Shown here in pieces: positions 57,168 to 64,000 of a DNA stretch of 64,000 nt. The first letter of the stretch is position 1. Every line of letters begins with the position of its first letter. A model generated the notes under the pieces. The model did no database searches, had not been told where the DNA came from, and was given only the letters and a program-made list of their open reading frames with translations. Source of the stretch: Isoetes taiwanensis (lineage: Eukaryota > Streptophyta > Lycopodiopsida > Isoetales > Isoetaceae); contig JAJEKV010000011.1 in the NCBI GenBank assembly GCA_021234155.1, forward strand, positions 3,469,069 to 3,533,068, written 5' to 3'. A program made the position numbers and the translations under genes.

Positions 57168-59900
57168 GCAAAGCAAGAAATGCATATAAATAAGAACTAT
57201 TTATACAAGATATGTAGCGTAGCAACCTTTCTCTTTCACAACGTGGAAAGAGAAATATTAGATGCCATAAATGGAATCCATTTGCATTCGATATTTGGAA
57301 ACATTTATTACAATGCTTTATAGTGCCATATAGATAGATTTTGATGCTACAAACATGGCATTCTTTTAAATTCCGGCATTTGTTCATGACTAAATAATGC
57401 AGTATATTGGATGCACTAGCATACCATTATTTTTAATGTCTTTAATTTTTGAAGAGCATTTTACATGCAAATGAACCCAAATGGACACTTGGATGCCCCT
57501 CGCAGTCTTTTGTATATCTGCTTATCCAAAGTTGCTTGTAAATGAAGTTCTAATAAGACTGTTAGGGAGCACGATGATGGTTAGAGAATTGTTACGTTCA
57601 AGAAGGCAGCTAGGAAGAAGCGATCATCAACAATCATGGTGACTTACAGGATAGTCACACTATATGCATTTTTGAGATGTACAATTAGCCTTGCACAAAG
57701 GGACATTTTCTCCCTTTGAGTTTTAAACCTGTCTCTCAGCTTATTGTACTTCTTTCCCTGATTGATAATGAAATTTATCTTTCGTCCTTAAAAAAATAAA
57801 CAAGGTGCTGCGCACGGAGGGTTGCCCTCCAAACCTTTCGAGGCAGGGGTTATTTAATCCTAATAGCAATGGTTGTGGCCATTAAATGAGTCCCATGGCC
57901 TCTTGGTCTTCGTGGACGTCAAAAAATCTATTCTATTTTATTCTATTCTATACCAACTAACATTGCTTTATTGAAGCAATCAGCAAACATTAAGTTCCAA
58001 TCACCATGGTCCCCTATAAATAGTTTGTAGGTTCTACTATCAAAATGTCTGCAGGTTCCCAACAAATAGTTTATAGGTTCTGCTACACTTGAACATGCTA
58101 TCTTGGAGTTCTGCACTGTGAAACCATAAACAAATTGAATGCTTAAATAAGACTAGAAGTTTTTCGTTGATCATAAATAAGTTTTAAAACATACAAACTG
58201 AGATTACCCGTGAACATGAAAATCCATGGAACTAGCTTGAAATTCTGTCACTTCATGTCATATGAGCTGCCCAATGCATTCTTAAATGCCATTCTGTATA
58301 GAAAAACCAACCATATCTTTCATGATCATGAAACAAAGTCTGCATTTTTCATCCTATTGTTTGCAAGAATAAGCTGCTCATAAGGGAATGTTTCTAATTT
58401 AAAACCTCTATCCTTCACTCGTATCCCTTAAAATGGCAACAAAGCAGCGTTAATTTTGTATTGGCAGCTTGAATGCAAAGCCTACAACTAGATCATGCGA
58501 AAACCATTTATCTGTTTTATTTATTCTCTATAAAGTAACAAAATCGTCTACAATTTCATATATAGAATAGCTCCCATCCCACCAAAGCCATATTGTGGAT
58601 TAAACATGCTTATTTAAAACTTGATTGCAGATGCCCTTCTATTCTGAGTTGGTCTTAGCATTCAAGAATAACTATTCCCTTTTATCTTCCATTCTATCCA
58701 TTGTTCAAGCTCATCCCTGCTTGTTTCAACACTTCCAAGCCTATCTAAAACCTTGAAAGCACGCGCAAATTAAAACCCCCCAATAAGCCAACTAAAAAGC
58801 GTGTTAGAAGAAATGCCCATTTATCAAGCCATTTCGTCTGGTAATTATTGTGTTGAGCTCAAACTAGTAGGTATATAATCTGATCTTGATGATTCCTCAA
58901 TAAAAAAAGGATCATGTGATTTCTGTCGTTTTTGGAGGTCTAAGATGATTTTGAAGAGGAAAATGAGCGAGTGAAGCGTCACGGAAAAGAGCATGAGTGA
59001 GCAGGACTTTTCGTTACTTCAAAACTTGCTCTAAAAACAGATCGCTGATTTTTGGAATATTGCGCATAAGACTTCTTAACCATGCCATGGCACATGAAAT
59101 AAATCTTGCTAGGAATCTCTAAACATCATACGGATCAAATCTTGAAAGGTAAAATTTGAATCTTTTTTTGGTTTTCAACAATTTAAGAGTAACTTCAACT
59201 TACATTTCACATGTTTCAAAATATTTGGCATGATTAACTTCTTCAACCATGTTGCCAAGTACTAAAATCCAAACAGCTGCATAAAATACACCATTGTTCT
59301 ATCCAAAAGGGGAGATTGAACCATGTCTCCAAGTACCTAAAACACCGGACAACAAAGTTGATAAAATACACCGTGCTAATAACCTATAAACATTGATATG
59401 AACGGGCCCGGATGTGAAGCCACATAATTTGTGACCATATATAGTCAACAATACTTGGCATCAATGTTGCTATCTTGTTTGATGATTCATAGTATCTTAC
59501 TAACAACACAAAACAAATTGTTTCAATTCTCATACACATCCCGTGAGCTTGAACCTCTTTGAGGAGAGATACGAGAATCACGTTTCAAGTGCGAGTTCTT
59601 TAGGCGTTGCATCAAAGGTTGGGAAGGTACAGCAGATGTGGAAGCGGTAGCCGATCTTGCTCATTATCAATTTCTACTATTTCTACTCGCTTCTTCTTTC
59701 ATCTATTTCTTCACTACATGCGCAATTCCACAAGCAAGTATTTAATATATTACAGGAAACATCACTTCAAGGTCAAAGAGAATGCAATCTTAACATTTTC
59801 AATTATGCATGTAAAGTTTATCTTTGCACCTTCAATATATTCTGAGGTGTGTGTGTTTGGCCCCATTATAGTTTCCAGCAACATTATTGAAGGTAATAAT
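57168..59900. other. Intergenic stretch, no gene recognised
   Basis: The first 100 bp are probably the protease 3' UTR, with an ATAAATAAG signal near 57185. A small duplication, AAATAGTTT(G/A)TAGGTTCT(A/G)CT, occurs at about 58018 and 58064. Nothing else was seen. Confidence 0.45.
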
Positions 59901-59908
59901 CAGAATAT

Positions 59909-60165
59909 TCAATATATGCTTAATGTAACTGCAGCCCCATTAAGAATCCCCATTATAGTTTCCAAAGCCAGTTCCTCAATAAACTCCCTAAACTCAAGGG
60001 CATTGGTCGGTTTGTGCCTATTTGAAGGGTTTTTACGTACATAAAACCCCGAACAATTCTGCGGTTCTACCTCAAACACGCCACTAGAAGGATAATCATG
60101 TGCACCATATCCATACTCCACTCCATGAGCTGCAGCCAACACATGAGCAACACCTTTGTTGGTCT
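59909..60165 (-). other. Candidate coding exon, product unknown
   Basis: After a GCTTAG acceptor-like end the minus strand is open and reads TNKGVAHVLAAAHGVEYGYG, then HDYPSSGVFEVEPQNCSGFY and ALEFREFIEELALETIMG. The composition looks like a folded protein, but I do not recognise the family and no partner exon was found with confidence. It could be a gene relic. Confidence 0.3.
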
Positions 60166-61266
60166 AAGCAATCGAACGCTTAAAAAAACAAAATGTTGCA
60201 TGAAATGCCATAATTTTGCACCAACCTTCTATGCCGAATGATAAATCCCCACACCAAACCCAAGAGAAGTAACCATTGAGGGGTCGGATCATAAACATTA
60301 ATATATATAGGAAACCTTTCCATGCCCCCGCTGGTCTTTGCTAGTATCCGAGAGTGAAGAAGGGCTGCTATTTACACTTGTCATATTAAGATCTTCTCCT
60401 CCACCAAAACCCTCATTTAGACTCAGTAGAACACGCTATATGCACATAAAATAAGAAATAGGCTCTAACAATTCAAGTTTGTACCTGACCAAGGACTATA
60501 TTGTATGACCTCTTCATTCAGGCTGTGAAGCTCGTCCATAGCTTGGTACGCTCACATTGTCAGTGCCGAAAATGCCCAAAACTGTTGATACCCAAATCTG
60601 GCAGAATGTTCAAAAATGGGCCTCTAGACCTCAAAATTGAGAAGGCAATGCAAGATTTGAAATCAGTGGTCGGAAATGGAACCAAAATATATGGAGTCAG
60701 TGGTAGGATTGACGGAACAGAGCAACATCTCCATAGCCGGCGGAAACAAAAATAAAGAGCATAGGATCAACTTAGGATTAAGAAAGAACTAGAAAGAAAG
60801 AAAAAAAATTCAATACGTACACTCCTCCTGCGACTCGTCCCGCTATAAGAGATTTGCATATGGATAACAGCGCGTTCCCCGGTCATCCATGCATCCAAAC
60901 TTCCGGTTAGCCGGTATGCACAACGAAATGCCCAGCGGCAGCAGGGATGACCTAACATTTCTGACTTGGAGTTTTTTTTTAGCGATTTTGGCATATTCTA
61001 GGTATATGCTAGCATATACCATGAATATGCCGAAAACCCACATAAACAAGGGATTGCCCCCCTAGGGGCAACCCAAAAATAAAAAAGATCTTAATATGAA
61101 GACATGATTTAATGATCTTAATAATTAACAAAAGATACGATGATGATTTAATAATCAACAAAAACCAAATGTCTAGCAAAAACATGCGAATTAACTTCTT
61201 GACATAAGCCAAGTGATCATTCGTGCATATATATTTTACATTAGACTTCATAATGCTAAATCACAA

Positions 61267-61662
61267 CTTCTTTCCTTGCTGCAATGCAACTACCCAAGCT
61301 ACAAAAGAAGGCAAATTTGATATAGTTCGGGGGTATGAGGTTGTTGAAGGTGTTCCTGGCAAAACCTTCAAGCTCTATGGTTTAGAACCTTCAGGTTGCT
61401 TCAGACAACCACTCTATGTGAGAAAATTCCAAGGAAGAAGCTCAAATGACAATTTTCAATCACTTTACCAAAACAGGAAAAAAAAACTGCCCCACAAAAG
61501 TTGATGCCAAATGTAAACAAATAAGGATTTGCTCATAATTTCTGGTGCCAAACCTGCTCAAGGTCTTGAAGAATACTGGGTAGAAGGTCAGTTGTCTAAT
61601 TATCAGTGCAGATCATTCAATTATGCATCTATGACTGAGTCAAAAGTTGGTCAATATCCCTA
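61267..61662 (+). other. Two candidate exons of an unknown protein
   Basis: 61267-61504 is open and reads KEGKFDIVRGYEVVEGVPGK and then KLYGLEPSGCFRQPLYVRKF. From about 61546 a second open piece reads SGAKPAQGLEEYWVEGQLSN and YQCRSFNYASMTESKVGQ before a stop. Both have convincing amino-acid composition, but I know no matching family. A stop lies between them, so they are separate exons or a relic. Confidence 0.3.
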
Positions 61663-62950
61663 GCAGAGAGTGATTTTCTATAAATTTCAAAAGATAGATC
61701 TTTTTTGTGTTTTGATGCTTGCATTTTCTTTCTGTATGCCTGCACATAACAGTCAAATACACTTTTTGCATAAATGGATGCAAAATATCTTGGAAACTTA
61801 GATTTAGATCAGGCAGACTGTGACAGACCGTGAACAACAAGCTGAGCCTGGGCAAATCGATCTTTTACTGGCTTTTCTTTTGTTTTTTGAATAAATTCTA
61901 ATGTTGCTTATGCTTCACAAGTGAGGGGATGCAGCTTACCAAGTAAAAGATGCAATCAAAAACTATAATATGCAAATCCTTGGCATCCTGATTATGCAAG
62001 CAAGAGCCTTTTGTTTATAGAATGTGCAATCACCTGGATTGTCATTTTCACTATTATGCAAATATCCCTATGCAACTCCCAATGCAATTATCTCATGCCT
62101 AAGTGCAAGAACCTACTGCCGTATTTTTCATACTGTTAAAGGAAAATTATTCACAAGTATTTCTCCACGGGTCGGATTTTCATTCATTCAAGATTCACAC
62201 AGTAATCAAAAAGAATCCCAAGCTCTATGTCTTGGGTACAGGCTCAAGTCAAACTTCTGGTCAGGTAATCCAATGAAAATATCAGAGATTCATAGATAAT
62301 GTGGCACTTGGAAGGCAAATTCAAGCTTAAATCATCAAAACCAGTCTTTCTTCAAAGAATCTCGATCAGTGTTTCGCCCAAAAGCCTTTGAAAATCTTCT
62401 GTGTAATTTTCCCCCTTCTAAAATGCCCTGTTCCGGCCTGTTCTTGGCAAATCAGGACAAAATCTTGTCCTTTTTGCTTGATTAATGAGTTCTTGGTGTA
62501 ATATAGGTGGATCCGAAGGTATTTCATCATGATTGAGTTGTTAAATCTGGTTAATTTGACGGATCTTGGCATAACAGAGGACTTAGGGTTCTTGAGAATT
62601 TGCTCGAAATATCCCACAGGAATTTACAGGAAAGTCAGCCTGGGTTTATAAAGACGAACACAGTCAACATTATAAAAGTGACGTGCTACGCCCACATGGG
62701 ATTCGGTCTGTTACCGCCCCACACGCCCGGGTGTACCACGTGGCAGGGGGCGATTGGACGGGGAGAATCTAGGCTAGCAGGGGGGGGGGGATGGATAGGA
62801 AACATTTCTTGTTCATGGAGTTAGGCACATTTCCCAAGAAAACTAAAATGAAGGTCTAAATGAGCCCCTTTTTGTAAATTCCTTTTTGATGCTTTATACC
62901 ATGGAGGAATCTTTTTTGCAAAATTAGCTTTTTTACTTTTGGCTCAAAAA
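61663..62950. other. No gene recognised
   Basis: A GC-rich island at 62690-62800 contains ACACGCCCGGGTGT, CCACGTGG and a G10 run; its role is unknown. Confidence 0.4.
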
Positions 62951-62954
62951 GGGG

Positions 62955-63300
62955 TGTAGAAATGATGAGGTGGCAAATAGGCAATGCGAGTTGGCAATAT
63001 GATGATGACATGGCAAAGAGAGGTGATGAGGTGTCAAACAAGTTGGCAAGGTATATTTTTTCTAGTCAAAACATATGATGAGGTGGAGGTGATGAGTATG
63101 ACACATGGGTGGTGATGTGGAAGTGTTGGTGATGATTGTGGCAAGACAACATGTCCCCTTAATGGTCTAAACAACTTATTTTGAAGAATCTTGAAGAAAA
63201 TGGAATTTTCAATGGGGGTGACATGTGTGTGGTGTGATATGGCAATGGTGATGTGTGTATGATGACTTGGCAATTTTCAAGTGGTGACATGAGGGTGTAA
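62955..63300. repeat. Degenerate GATGAGGTGGCAA array
   Basis: Imperfect copies of GATGAGGTGGCAA, GATGATGACATGGCAA and GGTGATGTGG words with variable spacing over about 350 bp. Confidence 0.6.
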
Positions 63301-63594
63301 ATATGGTAATGCTACCCAAAAAAACGCGAAAGCACTTAGCACTTAAAGCACTTGGCTGCGCACGGCCAAAAGTCATGTCGTAAATGCTTCCTGCCTGTAC
63401 TTTGTTCTCGGCTAAGTTAGATTAATAATTATCACCTCTGATACTCTCCAATCTTTGCATTTTGATGCCATGTAATGTCAAATTTTTTTTTTGCTGAGAT
63501 ACATTACATGGCAGTTTCGATGTTGGATTGGTTTCAATAGAGTATGGAGAAAGTTAGAGAGAAAATAACAAACAAAGAAGACTGGTTGTCTGTT

Positions 63595-63710
63595 CAAAAA
63601 GAAGTAATGGAATTGCAAGGATAAAACTAAGAAGTAATGGAATTGCATGAATAGTATTAAGATTGTTTTAATCTGAGAGACGGAATTGCAAGAATGTATT
63701 AAGATTGCTT
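63595..63710. repeat. Local duplication with AAGAAGTAATGGAATTGCA
   Basis: AAGAAGTAATGGAATTGCA occurs twice 30 bp apart, followed by two related copies of GGAATTGCA..AT(A)GTATTAAGATTG. Confidence 0.75.
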
Positions 63711-63719
63711 TGATACAAA

Positions 63720-64000
63720 AGGATCTCAAAACTACGATTAACAAAGCTTGATCAATAATGTAAATGACGAAATGTGAATGCACGCAAGACTACTCACAAC
63801 AATATAGAACAACAATGATCATATAAAAGACAATGTTAACCCACTATTAGTGAAAATTGACCAACTTTGAGAGGTCATTTCTCCTGCATCAAGCTCAGAT
63901 TTAATTGATTTAAACTGCAAGAGAAAGGCCATAGTGTCTACTTTTTAGATGCAGGTAAAATCATCAAAAATTATTCATTAAAACTCAAGATATCAAATTC
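63720..64000. other. Window end, no gene recognised
   Basis: AT-rich sequence without supported features. Confidence 0.4.

Overview
The window looks like a gene-poor, transposon-rich stretch of a land-plant nuclear genome, most likely a fern or a similar large-genome non-seed plant. The evidence is a PPR gene relic of the PLS type, a nepenthesin-type aspartic protease, plant-style Copia, LINE, MULE and Helitron elements, spliceosomal introns and low coding density. The lineage is an inference; no marker here fixes the species.

Only two genes look intact. They form a divergent pair at the right: a five-exon RNase H2 subunit C gene on the minus strand (54597-55566) and a single-exon ASPG/nepenthesin-like aspartic protease on the plus strand (55785-57167), with about 218 bp between the start codons. 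Three further multi-exon candidates have open exons, GT/AG junctions and in two cases fully consistent phases, but I do not recognise the products: minus 31249-33347, minus 33954-34647 and plus 38495-40179.

Layout, left to right. 1-7432: no convincing gene; two related LTR-retrotransposon leader fragments, a 31-bp-arm foldback and an AGATTCT-type array. 7433-10799: a plus-strand Helitron (A^TC start, GC hairpin, CTAG^T end). 11150-16912: a decayed minus-strand Copia element with one 604-bp LTR, a 12-base PBS, stops, frameshifts and an internal 817-bp tandem duplication; its truncated 5' LTR is fused within a few bases to a PPR gene relic (16910-17488). 18152-28047: a 9.9-kb region bounded by inverted repeats and carrying GTGGTG/CACCAC subterminal arrays, probably one large TIR transposon. 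28841-33589: palindromic GGAAACCCTTCCGG minisatellites. 38930-40017: a 1,088-bp MULE with a 9-bp TSD inside an intron. 40456-42156: a 5'-truncated LINE. 43635-53993: two Helitrons joined head to tail with no spacer, plus a third Helitron 5' end abutting them (43634 leftwards). They carry an AFG1-like ATPase fragment and a NAC-domain fragment. 57168-64000: mostly empty, with unrecognised open exons and repeats.

The most notable structure is the Helitron array. Every junction is exactly CTAG|TC, and the outermost 5' end is preceded by A, as expected if each Helitron 5' border (A^T) served as the landing site of the next insertion, or if read-through rolling-circle replication produced a concatemer.
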